From Paracyclopina nana (taxonomy: Eukaryota > Arthropoda > Copepoda > Cyclopoida > Cyclopettidae), in assembly GCA_019096065.1 (NCBI GenBank), contig JAGUCH010000002.1, positions 2,244,501-2,308,500 of the forward strand: 64,000 bases of DNA, given 5' to 3'. The position numbers were made by a program, and so were the translations under genes. This document shows positions 21,177 through 34,620 of this stretch, in pieces; within the stretch, counting starts at the first letter, position 1, and every line of letters starts with the position of its first letter. Below the pieces are notes generated by a model. That model ran no database searches, was not told the origin of the DNA, and worked only from the letters and a program-made list of their open reading frames with translations.

Positions 21177-22202
21177 ATGGCAGAAAAAGAGGCTGCAGCA
21201 GAGGAATATTCCGAGCCCAAATCTGTGGGACCAGTAAGTGCTCAAATTAGCCTCTATTTACTGGCTGTCAACGGAAAGGCTCAATTTTCACTGCAAATTT
21301 TCCCATATTTGTACTAATTAGGTTGCTTACGTCAGTGGGATCATCACTGAGCTTACGGGAGGTGGATATGAGTATCCTCCGTACACAGTGGTCAACACCT
21401 TTGAAGTTGAGGGAGGCAAAAAGGTATTTTTTCCTTTTTTAACTATGTAGATATTTTTTTAACTTTTTTGGTCAGTTTGAGGAGCGGAAATACGAGGGTG
21501 GCAAAAAGTGGGTGTTTGTCCAGAAGACATTCAAGGATGACAACGAGGCCAAGAAAATGGACAATTCCATGTTCATGTCACTGTTCAACTACATCACTGG
21601 CAAAAACGAGACGGGTATATACTATAAATTCAGTAATTATTGACTATTTGCTTATGTCATCTGAGTAGAGTACTTTTTCTATCGGAAAATGAAAAAAACC
21701 CACCGGTTTTAACCCAATTTACCTTAAAAATTGCAAATTGTTAGATTGGCAAACATCAATCCTTTTTTCATGCTTTTTAGGAGCCAAAATACCCATGACT
21801 GTGCCAGTGAGCATGCTCAATAAAATGGCCCCAGATGGGGAAATGCGCGAGCGTCAAATGGCTTTTTATATTGACAAGAATCACCAAGAAAATCCGCCAA
21901 AGCCCAATAATCCGGATGTTGACATTTTGACTCGTCCGGAGATCACAGTGTACACAAGGTGACATAAATTCGCATTTTCACTCTCAGCAACTGTATAAGA
22001 TTTTTGTTGCATTTCTAGAACTGTTGGAGGGTTCATGAGTGAGTCCAAGTGGAAGAAGGAGTTGGAGGAGTTGGATGCCATGATTGAGGCCAAAGGCCTC
22101 AAAGTGGACAAATCCCACTATTACACGAATGGCTATGATGCCCCATTCAAGCTTTGGAACCGGAGAAACGAAGTCTGGAGAGTCAAAATGGAGGAGCAAT
22201 GA
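21177..22202 (+). CDS. SOUL-family heme-binding protein
   Basis: Cytosolic protein of the SOUL/HBP (heme-binding protein 1/2) family, which bind tetrapyrroles. Five exons: 21177-21233, 21322-21423, 21476-21614, 21781-21958 and 22019-22202, phases consistent, 219 aa, the usual length. Family features seen: an early YTVVNTFEVEGGKKFEERKY strand pair, the KIPMTVPVSM motif, MAFYIDKNHQENPPKPNN followed by EITVYTR, then GGFMSE and a C-terminal YYTNGYDAPFKLWNRRNEVW typical of SOUL proteins. No signal peptide. The start is the ATG at 21177, the only in-frame one before the first donor. An AATAAA lies 148 bp past the stop. Convergent with the next gene. Only 66 bp separate the start from the inverted repeat, so that hairpin may lie in the promoter or 5' UTR. 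Confidence 0.9.
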
Positions 22203-22350
22203 GATGGGCTTTTTTCCTCCTGCTGCCACTGCAATTTTCGATACTCCAATACCTCTCATGCGAGTAATTGGCCTCTCTATCAAGTACCTTGTTCTTTTTG
22301 TACAAATTGCTTTATTGCTTCTAAGCTTTCCAATTATGCCTCCTTTATGG

Positions 22351-22356
22351 AATAAA
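22351..22356 (+). promoter_or_regulatory. Poly(A) signal of the SOUL gene
   Basis: AATAAA, 148 bp after the stop codon at 22202. Confidence 0.6.
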
Positions 22357-22446
22357 TGTGAATTTAAGTAATGAATGTCATCATTTTTTAGTATGGATGA
22401 TGTGAATTGAGTATGAGAGTTATTGGCAATTTTTCCATAGTTTTTC

Positions 22447-24455
22447 TTAGGCTAAGCCATTGAAGTGATGAACCGTAGTTCTGCCATCTATGGTAGACAC
22501 CTCAACTTTGGTCCTTATTTTCTGAGCCGCAAATTGTCCATTGTTTCGTCTGGTGATCTGGATGATATCGACAGGATTCTTCGACACAAAATGGTTCATT
22601 TTGGTGCCATGCACAAATTCAGATCCAGCATAGTCGAGATTTTGGAGGACATTGTCAATGTCACTGGCCTTCATCAGTGTGTTCTTGAAAGCCCCATCAC
22701 TAGATCAAAAAAGGGTCAATTATGGACATTTCCAAAAGATGTGAAAAAAGGCCTTACTTTCGTATCATTCCGAGGTTCTGAACATCAGCAGGATTGTTCA
22801 AGTTGACGCCATCAAAGAAGTCATCGTTAACAACATGCTTTGATTTGAAGTTGTATGTTGGCCTGTCTGGCCAAACACCTTCAAATCTAGGTGCTGCACC
22901 TGCAATGTCATCAGCTGCACCTGCAATGTCATCAGCCGCACCTGCGATGTCATCAGCCGCACCTGCAATGTCATCAGCCGCACCTGCAATGTCATCGGCC
23001 GCACCTGCAATGTCATCAACCAAGCCACCAGGTGGGCACCTTTTGACCCGGATTTTCACCTCTTCTTGGCTGAGCGTGTACACAAAATCATCAACTTTGG
23101 CCAGCTCCCGATCCAAAAGCTGCTTGCATTTGGCAAACTCTCGCTTTGACTTGTCCCCAGCAAATATGCAGACATTCGTGACCAAATTGTTGGTCATTGT
23201 CGAGTTTTCAGTCAGCTTTTTCGCCTCGAACACAAGGGAATCCAGCAACTCGTTGACAAACTGGCCCTCATCCGGATCGTCCATTATTATTTCATCGTTG
23301 TACTTGTTCAAGCTGACCAAAAGCTGGTACTCACATTCCGCCAAATCCTCACTAGGGTAAATGGAGGTGCAAATGTCCCTGAAATAGGGCCTTGATTTTG
23401 GGTGGCCTGCAATCATCATCTTCATGACCAAGACAATGCTCACCACGCTGTTCACCAAAGTGAGAGAACTCAGCGCTGCCTCATTGGCAACCTCCAGGTC
23501 CTACATATACATGAAAGTTAGTTATATTTTGCAATTCTTGCCATAACTATGATGACTGACGTGTAGCGAGCCTGGCAAATAACCTGCCAAATTGGCAGGA
23601 ACTGGGGGCAAATCCTGGTGGAAAATCAGCTCGTTGCCAGCTGATCTTTTGCAGATTTTCTTGGGGGTCGCGGCGCCTACTTTTCCTTTTCCGCTGATGA
23701 AATTGGAGGCGGAAACTGCTGAGGCAGCCCCGCCCACAGCAGTCAGAGTTTGACCTGCAGCCAGGTCAAAGCCTTCACCAATATCCATATTTCCACTGAT
23801 GGCATTGTCAATCTTTTTTTAAGAAAAAAACATGATGATTATTATGATCATTATATAAATGATCGGAGCATAACTTTCGCACCTGCTTCACCATTCCGCG
23901 ATGTTCTCCGGCAATTGCTGATTCGGACACATCCCAAAGTGCATTTGCTTCCAGGGCAAAAGTTCCCCCGCAAACTGCAGCAGCTGGCCCACAAGCCGCT
24001 CCAGCAATCCCTGCTGCAGCCACCACAGTGCTCTTGGTTGCACCTGAAATTCGACAATTATTCGCGGATCAAAAAACGGAGGATGACATACCCAAGGCCA
24101 CAGATTCGGCCTTTTTCAAGTCTCCGGTCGCAGCATAAACGCCAGCGGTGACATGGCCCACAACTGGCAAATTTTCAGCCATAGTCAGCAAAGAATTTCC
24201 GCCCTCCTCAGCTATCTTCTTGGCCTCTTTGGCATCACCCTATTAATTGCGGTTTGGGCATAGTATATAACTTAAATATGGATTTTAAAATATGAATACT
24301 TTAATGACATGCGCCAAGCTGTTGACTTGAGAGACAATTGGGGCTGTTCGCGAAAATTCCACTTGGGTTCTCTTGGCACCTTCGGCATCTCCTCCAATCA
24401 CTTGAACCAGACTCTTGACTTGAGACACGACAGGGATCGAGTTGATGCTGCCCAT
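22447..24455 (-). CDS. Unrecognised 567-aa arthropod protein with DDIAGAA repeats
   Basis: I cannot assign a function. Six phase-consistent exons: 24455-24309, 24239-24092, 24043-23883, 23812-23561, 23500-22758 and 22699-22447. The N-terminal half has paired segments of the type VVSQVKSL..GGDAEGAKR and IVSQVNSL..GDAKEAKK, then NLPVVGHVTAGVYAATGD and a glycine/alanine-rich hydrophobic stretch (VAAAGIAGAACGPAAAVCGG). This recalls a poorly characterised arthropod family, possibly DUF4781; low confidence. The fifth exon encodes a cysteine-containing helical region and six tandem copies of DDIAGAA (22904-23029, 21-bp DNA repeat). The C-terminal part is basic. No signal peptide. The start is the first ATG after a TATA-Inr promoter. 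Two donors are GTCATT and GTCAGT. Confidence 0.75.
22904..23029 (-). repeat. 21-bp tandem repeat inside a coding exon (6 copies)
   Basis: Six in-frame copies of a 21-bp unit encoding DDIAGAA, nearly identical at the DNA level, which suggests recent expansion and likely length polymorphism. Confidence 0.9.
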
Positions 24456-24486
24456 GCTTTCGTGCGCAAAGCTGCTTCAACCCTAC

Positions 24487-24519
24487 TGAAATGAGCCAGT
24501 ATATTCTACTGTATATATA
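24487..24519 (-). promoter_or_regulatory. TATA-Inr core promoter of the 567-aa protein gene
   Basis: On the minus strand TATATATA (24519-24512) is followed by TTCAGTAG, an arthropod-type initiator with its A at 24487, 32 bp from the first T of the TATA box. The predicted 5' UTR is only about 32 nt before the ATG at 24455. Confidence 0.6.
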
Positions 24520-26999
24520 GGCATGAATTGGGTTTTTACGCTCTATTAGCTCAAAAAACGAGTTTAACTTCAAATTGACTTCAGAGTACATAAAATGCAA
24601 CGGAGGAGCAATACCGTGTAACCTTACAGATTGAGTCATTTTTGTCATGTTTTTGGACTATGGCTCTTAACTTCAAAGACTCATTGCTGATGAAAACAAA
24701 ACTAGCTCTAAATATGGCCATTACCCATGAAACTCCCATTGTATTGACTGCAAATTTTCACATCGACAGTTTATTGTAGTTCACTTACCAAATGGATTTT
24801 TTAAAGTCAAAAAACTCAAGAGATTACTGATCAATAATAGACAGATATTCGTGTCCGTGTTGCCGTTAAGGATGTCGCTACAAAACTGGTGCAAGCTATT
24901 CGCTTATTAGCGTTATATTTTTGGCGACGCGACGTACGCGTCTTAATTTGCACCAAGGTGACAAACTGATAGAAACCACATTTAGTTCAATAATGATTTT
25001 TGCTATGATTATTTGATGAACTCAGTAAACAATATTTTTCAAGCCAAATGCCAACTCAGCATTGAGTTAAGGTTCAATTTTTTTAAGTGGTTTAAGTTTA
25101 ATTAATGGCATATTTTGTATCAGAAAATGAAAAATGGATTTTTCCCCATTTTAGCGAATGTTTCAAAATTGATTCACGCAACCTTTTACAGAATTGATCG
25201 CAATGAAAAATCGGAAACTAGCTATTCTGCTTTTAACCAAGCTGAATAGAAGCACATAGAATAGACGAAAGAAAAAACCCGGCTATTTTCCAATTCAAGT
25301 CCACTGTTAGCGTTGACAATTCCCCACCGGCCGACGACCAAATGAACTTGGTTCCGAAAATGCCTGATTTTCGGCGATTTTGGTTACAAGCAACATTTTA
25401 AAAAGGGCGGTTATCTTGTAGAATGGCAACTTCGACGTACAAAATCATTATTTTTGGGCATAAAAGTTCAAAGTTCATGGCGCCAAACTCAATTAAGGTA
25501 ATGAATGATGAAGTTGAATATAAGAGGAATTCTTGGCATACGTGCATACGCGTTGTTCGGTGGGGCATTTGAGTAGTTCATAAATGGAAGAAGGTAAAGT
25601 AGCTTTGTCATGGTGAAACAGCTTCTGTTGGCTTAATGGTTTCCAAGACCATTGTTAACGCTTTTTTCCCTCCACCAATCTCCTGCTCTTTTGACGCCAA
25701 AAAACAAAAACACTTGAACTGATGATTTTACGAGCCCTGAAATGGAGCTGCGCTTCATTGATGAACTCCCTCGATGATTTATGAGCCATATGCACGCATG
25801 CCATCAAGTTTGTTAAAATTCGCTGTATTCTCACCCTTTTTAAATCAAGCTTTTAAAAACCGCGCGCATTCATTATCATCACGCTGAGAAGGGGAAATGA
25901 CAGCTTTAACGGGTTAAGCCTACGAAAACGACATTTTTATTTTCAATTTTTCTCAATGTCGTTTGTCATGTGTCAGCTTTTCCGGTTGGTCCGTAGGAGC
26001 CACTTCCTTTTTTTTTGGTGGGGCATCATTACTACCTTAGCCTAAAGATTCATTAGAAAATTCACGGGACAGAAACTCATTTGAAGCGGAGGCAAATGGT
26101 TTCAATCATGGAACTGCAATCATTCATTTCTCGCTGGTTGGTGGGGATGGTTGGACCTCCAACAGCTTAAAACTAAAACGTTTTAACGACTTTTTTTCTT
26201 GTTCATTTTCCTTCAGATTTCATAGGGTGGCTCTAGTTGTGAAACAGGCTCAAAACTTTAAGGGCAAAACGAGCCTGAAACATTCATTTGTCAACACGTT
26301 GATTATTTTCTGGTCTCAGCCACTTATAAAACGTGAACATGATTGACAATGCCTACATATTTATAAGGTTGGCAACAAAACTGTGAATGAGGTTTCTTTA
26401 AGGCTAGTCTAAGTAAGTGCTTTCTCGTGTCAAGCGAGGAGTTTGACCAAACTTCATGCGCGCTTTTACTTTCCCCAAATAATGGGGGAATCATTCCCTC
26501 ACTGAAAAAAACTAAAGCCCTTTGTTTTTATCAAGAAAAAGCTCGATATTTTTTTTTGCTGAAAACGCAAGGGGGAACCCCGGGACGATAAGAAAACCTT
26601 TTAGGATCAATGAGACCTTCTTTTTTTGCCTCGCCGTGACTCGTTTGTTTTTCTCGGAACAAAAGGCAATTTATTTGAGAAAAAAGGAGTCATGCACGGC
26701 CATCTTGAATCGGGAGCAGCGGCGGTCAAAAAGCCGATTTTATCAATTGACTTTAAAAATAGCCGCCTCACTTTATGGCCCTCAATCGATCGATCGAAAA
26801 AGAAACTCGCGTCTTTGGCTGGGAAACAAAAAATAAATAAGGCCTCGAGCCAAAAAATCTGCATTAAAACAGCTTCCGTTGCTCACGCGTCACAAAAACT
26901 CACATGTCAGCCGATTATTCAAGTTTCAAAACATTCGGCGCAAAATTCGTCAAATGACAACTCGCCCGTGGGCCTCAGCTGTTGACCCCGTCCATTTGA

Positions 27000-27311
27000 C
27001 GGAAGAAACTTCACCGGCTTTTCATGGCACGCGCGCGCGCTTTTTCAAGCCACAAACTCAACGAGAGGAAACACGCGCGCGCGCGCGCATTACTCGCTGC
27101 TTGCGCGGTTTTGTTGCTCCTTCGCTGAGTCCCCACGTGCTCAGTTCAGCTTGCGTAGTCGCTAGTCGAAGTCAGTTGCGAAGAGAACGCCAAGCCGGTT
27201 AATCCACAAATAGCTAGTGCATCGCTGTCGTAATTTCTGCCAACTTCTTGGACTTAATTGCCGTTGACCGTACATGGACTGATGACTTTGGTCTAACTTC
27301 CAATTCACTTT
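27000..27311 (+). promoter_or_regulatory. Candidate promoter and non-coding first exon of the Ig-domain gene
   Basis: CpG-rich segment standing out from AT-rich surroundings, with alternating purine-pyrimidine GC tracts (about 27026-27036 and 27071-27088), an initiator-like CTCAGTTC at about 27138, and a plus-strand donor TTTGG|GTGAGTGG at 27311/27312. The first coding exon of the Ig gene begins with an acceptor at 43424, so a non-coding exon must exist upstream. This is the best candidate, with a 16-kb intron. Inference. Confidence 0.35.
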
Positions 27312-30300
27312 GGGTGAGTGGCCATTTATTTTCAATTGACTCTTTTCCGCCAAACGTTTGTTTACATTCGATTTGCGCCACGTGCGAGCGGTGCGCGAAA
27401 AACAATTACTTTTTTTCCGCGAAGCTTTTGTTTACATTTTTGGCTAGGTAAAAAAGGAAGCATCGTTAGCGCGCGAAACTTCCATGTTTTTTTGTTTTGT
27501 TTTTTGTTTTGCGTGGATCAAGTTGAATGGGAGAGGCGCGAAATTCAAACGTGATGAAAGTTTATGGCGCTTTTTTGGTTATCCGCTAAAAAGGTAGCCA
27601 AGCTTGGAAATCAAGCTAGCATAAAAACGGGCTCCATTTCCGCTCCTAAATGTTCCAAACGGCAGCAGCGAACTTCAAAATGACTCATTATTTCTGATTC
27701 ATTGGATTTCACATGAAGCGAAATTACTGCACACATAGCTACTTTGACTGGACTCGGCTTTTTAATGAACTCATTCATCATCCCGAAAAATGCCACACAC
27801 AAGTGTGAGTATGTGCTTATTTTGTAAATAGCGAAACACTCGTCCACAAGTGTCTTTTTTTGGATCTGCCCATTTTCAACACACACAGCAATCATGTGGA
27901 AATGCATGAAACAGTGTGGGAAAAATCGGCAACCTGGCGGAAAATGCCCATAAATTATATCCCAAATCATCATGGCTTCGTTTTAATTCGAGTCTAGCTT
28001 GTGGGAGAACAGCATGATTGGAAGATATCAATGTTCAGTTGTTTTTTCTAGCCAAGCAAAAGTAGTTTTTGCTTCTGCTGCCATAAAACTGCCATTAATT
28101 CCGTGTCCCAATTAGAGAATTGATGCAGTGCGAATGTATTGCTAATTGAGGAAATGATCATTAGGGAAACTTGAGACTTCTTGTTAGAAGGCTTGAAAAG
28201 GTCATTTGAATTGTTTTCTTCCACCGTTGTTGCCTTAATTAAGAGTGAAATTAGGCCATCAGATTTTAGCATAAAGCTGTTGGCAGTATATTGTGTTGGC
28301 AAAAAATGAAGCAAAATTCAGAATTTGCAAGCCTTCGTCAATTGAGAGAGGAAAAATCGCGCTTTAATTTTTATCTTCCTTCTCAAATTATTTTAGGAAG
28401 GCTGCAATTAATGCAATTTCAATTATGTCATGTTTTGACGAGTTTTCTCTCCTTGCTTGGATGCCTCTGTTTACTGAGGCCAATTATGAAAAATCAAGCT
28501 TTACCTCAGTAATCTCATGTTGCATTCTCTATTTTTGGAGTGCTCTCAGCGTGTTTTTGTGGCAATGTGATCTAATTCAGGGATAAATATAAGGTGTACT
28601 CACACACATATATCCATTTGAAGGAGATTACTTTCCATTATAAGAGATCTCTTGTTGTATAAGCAAGGAAAGCTGCAATACAATAGCAAATATGATTATC
28701 TTGAGAGGAAACGTAAAATTGCAATAATTGCTCGCGTTCGTTTCTCATGATTTTTCTTTAAGCAAATTTCTCATTTTGATACCAAGTTTGACTTTTTTTT
28801 GGCTGCCATGGCTGGATATGTCAGTCAGACTTTAGAACATCTGCCATGCTCAACACTGATGTCAATGCAATTACCCAAATGTTCAATGTGATGCTAATGT
28901 GGCTTTCACATTTTCCAATTTCCATATTTAAGCTGATACCGTATATATACCAGCCCCTCTTAATTCGCAGTTTGTTTTACACAGCAAAAAAGGGGGAGGA
29001 ATTTGCTGTGCCAAGGTATTTTTTTTTTTTTTTGGTGGGGATGCTGGCTGAAAATCAGACTAGAACAAATATTGATTGAATTAGATTAACAGGATTAAGG
29101 GCGTGCAAAAATTGGTGCAGCATCATGAAATCCGGTTGACACAATTTGGCTTTTTGGAATTTCTAAACTACTTTGTGCACAGTGGATAATTTTGCGTAAT
29201 TTTTGGTCACCTTTGAAAAATATTTCCTCTTGCCGACCAAAATTGTATTTTAAAAATGCTGCGTTTCAATGCGCGCAAAACCGGCCGAATAATCCACTGT
29301 GGCATAAACAGTGGTAATTACAGACTGACTGTCAAAAATTCGATATGTTTTGTTCGCCTTCTTTTTGTTCCCCTCTGCTCATCGGTATACTTATATGGTA
29401 TTAAAAGCATCTTATCTCTTGAGGATAAAAGAGGAGGAATTTATAGAAAACGACACTGAGACCCCTCCCAACTTTTTTATTCCATATGCCAAATAAAAGA
29501 AGTTGGACTTTGAAGTCTCAATTTGGCGCTCTCAAGTTTCTTTTGGAGCAAGAAAAAAAACTTGATTAATGGCTTCTGGTTGCCTTTGATCAATTTAAAA
29601 ATCTTCCTTCGCCGATCGCCCACTCTTACTCGTATATTGGATTATTTTCTCAATTTCTCGTCTATTTGTAGACACGTTTTGACGTCTACTAATGGGACTC
29701 ACGCCCACTGTACAGTATGGCATTTGCAGCATAAAATTGAGCGTGTAATTTGACGAGAATTTCATAGCCCTTCCCAATTGGCATCATCTTCGTTTTGTGC
29801 AGTGCAATATTTTGAAAATGACCATTTGACGGAAAAAGGGCAATTTGTGCAAGCTGACAAAAATAGGATAACTCGGATAAGATTACCAAAGCTGCTTACA
29901 CTTTGCTTTTTTTCGACTTTGTTGCACTTTGTCATGACTGACAGTGACGTACGCACAGTGGGGCGCAGGTATTTTTTGACTTTTGCCTACTGTGCTTTTT
30001 TCCATATGGAACGTGACGCTACTGCTGTAGTTGGCGAAAAAAGAAAGAAAATTGTCGCACAATGAGGACTAATCGGATTAGGACTAGCTTACGAACACAT
30101 GTTTTTTACCGTGGCCATATTATTCCGTCTAGACTAATCTACTTTTGATATTATTTCTCGTATGTATTGATGTTTCGCGAAAAATCAATCGGCAGGAATT
30201 ATTTACTAAATTCGCCATCTTTTCAGGTAAGGAAATGCTATCCATTTCTACGAGTTTTGGCATATGAAATGATACCAAATATGGTGAGATTATTGCCAAT

Positions 30301-32999
30301 TTTCAATTTTGCTCCAAGGCCGAAAAGGTCCGAAAATCGTTTGTTTTTATCATCAAAATGCAAGACGAGCAGCAGCTGCTGGTGCTTTTAGCTTGTCACA
30401 AGCAATAATTTGCCAGTCGTAATTGGAAAATGTCGTTTTACATCTGTCCATTTTACGGCACTTTTTGCCTTAATTTCCTCCCCGTACAAAAAAGAGGAAA
30501 AAATGCATCATTTTGGCATAAAAAAGGCCTTTGGGCTACTAGAGTCGTCAATATTATTGCTGATAATCAAGCTTTTCTTGGTTTGAGAAAGCGTCTGTTT
30601 ACACGGTTTTTTAGTGGCCAATGCCCTCATTGTGCAGCGAGCAGAAAATTGAATGATTATCGATTTTTTCGCATTTTCGTTTCCACTGTGACTTGCAATA
30701 AAGCATGACACGTCTGGTTTGGCAGCAAAAAATAATAAGACTATCAGTGCATAAATAATCTTGATCTTCATGATAATTAAGTAGTTTTTTTAATGGTGCC
30801 CATTGTGAAACACGAATAAGCTTTGATGCATTTTGGTGAATTTTTGACAAGTCACGTGACACATACTGTGTCATTTTCCACTTTGGATTTTGCACATAGA
30901 ATTATTATAGCTGCAACTTCACTCATACTTTAAAATTCAAGAAGAGGTCTTTTAAGATGAACAGAGTGCCATTTTAGCCTCATTTCCAAGGACGCACAAT
31001 TGCAACTTGCAACGTTGCCACAGTGGGAAAAACGGCCTGAAAACCGTATTTATCCTGAAAGAAAAGTTATCATCGCCAATTTGGGCTGGAAGTTTTTAGT
31101 AGTGGAAATGTGCTAGTGAATTGCTTCATTTGTTAATTTCTGCCGCTGTGTGCAAAATGGGGCATTTTGGGAGTAGACGTCAACTTTTCACGAAAAATTG
31201 GGAATGCGTGACACTTCTTCACCGCCGAGCGGGAGGAAATTATAGCCTTTCGTTTCCGACAAAATATTTGCAAAACTTGGTCTCTAAAGATGATTTTGCC
31301 AAAATTGCCGATATCCCAGCAAAAAAAAAAAATCTTGCTCTCTACATACAGTGTGAGCCAGCAAATTTCCCAAGCATTTTGCTGACTCACAAAGGAAAAA
31401 GGAGAATTGTCAGCGCATCGGTTTCATTCAAGATTTTGACAAGATTTACGTGTTTCTTGTCAAATTCGTGACCCTTTTCAATTTTTCCTCTTCACGCGAC
31501 GACAGCAGCGGCAAACAATTTTTCCCGAAATTAACGCTCGAGCTTTATTAAGTTAATTTCACGTATCAGAGATTCCCCTTTTAATGCTTGACAAACTTCC
31601 AAGTCTGGAGAAGATGATTTAATTTTGCCGTGACAGCCGTGCTAACATGTACTGCCCGTTTTCGCCGCTAGGTGGCGCCTCCCATTAGAGTTACAAGTAG
31701 TGGTCCTTTTTGTATCTATGTACAAATTATGCTAAAAGCCAGTATTTGTAGGCTAAGGCGAAAAACTCATCAGGAGCCTGGATTAAGTCACGAAAACTTG
31801 TTTTTTCCTTCATAAAAGCTCTCTTTGCACTTGTTACAGAAAAAAAGCTGAAAAAGAACCTCGGCCAGATTTGTTGCATTTTTAATGTCGGCTTTTCCCC
31901 TTTTTAGTGCGGCAAAGCGCAATCTAATTTTTAGTTTTGCACCTCTGAGGAAAATTGATATTTTTTGTAGTTGAATTATTTTATTGAAAATTGCTGGAAT
32001 TTGGCTCAAGTCCAAGAGGCAACAAAAACCACTTGGTATATACCGAGTAAGAATATCTTTAATTACGGTTTTACCAGGAAACCACGAGCGTACTTTTTTT
32101 CGAATTCCATTTATCATTTCTCCGACTCCTTTTTTCGACACCTGTCCATGATGATGTCCACTGTGCGTTACACTTTTAATAAACTTCTGCAAATATTCCA
32201 CTTTTTTTGTGTGTGTGTTTTTTAAATACCAAGAATTCCAATTTGTCGTAAGTAAATTGTGAATGCAAAAGAAATGATTGGTAATTACTTGAAACACGAG
32301 ACATTTTGCAATTGCCTCGTTTTTCCCACCAGAGGAAATGGAAGGATTTTGGTCAGATAATATATTTTCATTGCCTTATGCAACGTTCATGTTGGCAGTT
32401 CTTGTCATACAAATGCATCAGGGGCTAAGTAGAGCTTGGTAATTAAGGCTGCTGTCAATAAATATAGTGCCAGAGTGAGCTGTTTTTGACAAGAAATTGC
32501 AATTTGGCGCCTTCATGTTGCTACTACAACAATCAACACAAAGTGGGATTTTCACGCAAAAATTATTTAGAGCAAGATTACCTTAATTATTTAAACTAGG
32601 TAAAGGCGTCCATAAATGGACAGCGGAGGGCGGGCCTACGGAAATATTTGAAAGTATAGCCCTTTATTTTAATAAAAAAAAATGGAAAGCATGCTTCATA
32701 TCACAAAGCTTTTTCATTCAGCAACCTTCACTTTTAAATGGAGCTGAGTCACATGTGTAGTTAATAGTTCAACTTTATTATATGACAGAGCGGCAATCAT
32801 CCAACGCACATTGCTGAGCAGATTGCAAAGGTTGAAGTCATAGGTGGTGCAATTTTAAGGAAATCTGTCACTCCACTTCACCAAGTAAATAAGTTTGACC
32901 TTGGCAAATTTTGGCGGGCTCAGCTTGCCAAGATTGCCACTCTCTCTGATGTACAGTTGAACTAGTAGTTGCACTCAGGTTCAAATATGCTAATATTAA

Positions 33000-34620
33000 G
33001 AAGACCTGTGTCCTATGCATGGATCAACTGAGACAAACTCAGACCAGGACCAACTGTTTGCTAGAGCCAGGACCAACTATCGGGCAGCTGTGCTTGGATC
33101 AACTAAGACATACTGTACTTGGAATACTCCAACGGATTGCCCTTGGATAGACATAACTCATAGTCCCTGGATTAACTTTGAAGACAAACTGTCCTTGGAT
33201 CAATGAAATGGATAGTCCTTGGATCGACTACTCTGACTTAGCAGGACTAGGGTCAAGTATTTCAAACTGTGACTGGATAGCCTGACAAATCTGATTGTCC
33301 CTGCACCAAAAAACGGATCAAACTTGGATTGAAAGCTAGAAAAGCATGCGGCTCCAAAACTGTACTCAAGAAGCTGGAATAGGACCTACCAGAACATACT
33401 GTGCTAGAAACTAATGTGACGGTAATGGAATAGAGTCTACTCCATGACAGAGCTAGAATAGGAACTACTGTGACGATACCGGAATAGAATCTACTCCATA
33501 ACAGAGCAGGAATAGGATCTAATGTGACAGTACAGGAATAGAAACTACTGTGACAGACCAGGAACAGCATCTTTACCAGACTTGGGATTTAAACAATTGC
33601 TAATGCATGCCATAATAGAATTTAGGCTGACCTAATACTCTGAATTTGTTGAAACCAAAGCTGAAATGCAATTTACTTTACAACCTAGCTGATACTTCAG
33701 GACTTGGCCAAAACATTCAAGATTTGGACTTCAGGACTTGGCCACTACATTCAAGATTTGGACTTTAGGACTTGGCTGAACCTTAAGGACTTGCCTCTCA
33801 CTTCAAGACTTGCTTTTAACTTCAGGATTTACCTTAACTTCAGAACTTGGCCAATACTTCAGGACTTGTCTCTAGCTTCAAGACTTAGCCAATACTTAGG
33901 ACTTAGTTGAAACTTCAGGACTTACCAAAATTTCAGGACTTGGCCAATACTTCAGGATTTGGCCAAAACTTAAGGGCTTGCCTATAACTCCAAGACTTGC
34001 CTATAAGTTCAAGACTTGTGTTTTACTTATTAGACTATGACTTTTTATGCCAAAGTTCTTCCTGACTGAAATACATGGCCAAGACTTCTAGGACTTGTTG
34101 CATACTTCAATATATCTTATTTGTCATGACCTTAATCACTTAGCTGATTTATCTACCTGATGTATTACTAACTTTGCTGGCCTAGTTTTTGTTCTAGTGG
34201 ATTCTATTCCTTTTCTGTCTTTGTAGTAGATGTAAGTACAGGTCTGTATATGCTATTCCTGTTATGTTACACAGTAGATCCTATTCCAGTTCTGTCACAG
34301 TAGTTTCTATTCCTGGTACGTTGTGGCAGTAGATTCAATTCCGGGTCCAGTGTAGATGCTAGTCCAGGTGCATCACAGTAGTTTCTAGTCCAGGTCCATA
34401 GTAGATCCTAGGATAGGAGCCCCTACACACAGTGGGCTGCTCAGAAGTAGTAAAGAAACTGGCCGAATTGGCTGTTGCACAATTGCATTTTTGGCGCTGC
34501 ACCCTGTACATTGTTAGAATGCAGCAACAAACTGTCCCTGTATTGACAAAAACATTCTGTTCCTTGGATAGACTGGCAGAACAGACTATCCTTGGATAGA
34601 CTGGCAAAAGAGACTACCAT
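33000..34620. repeat. Cluster of three degenerate minisatellites
   Basis: Successive low-complexity families: CTTGGATCAACT-type units (33020-33240, again about 34560-34600 and 35815-35910), GGAATAGAATCTACT-type units (33380-33550 and, in reverse sense, 34190-34400), and ACTTCAGGACTTGGCC-type units (33690-34020). All are imperfect; none is coding. Confidence 0.65.

Noticed and set aside
22794-23360. 188-codon plus-strand frame antisense to the 567-aa protein gene
   Set aside because: Mirror of the 21-bp repeat and its flanks; the minus strand has the phase-consistent exons.
27611-27973. 120-codon minus-strand frame with Cys and Met
   Set aside because: No family resemblance or splice structure; composition fits chance in AT-rich DNA.
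31788-32297. 169-codon frame on the minus strand in the long intron
   Set aside because: Lys/Phe-rich translation of AT-rich DNA without recognisable domain or exon borders.
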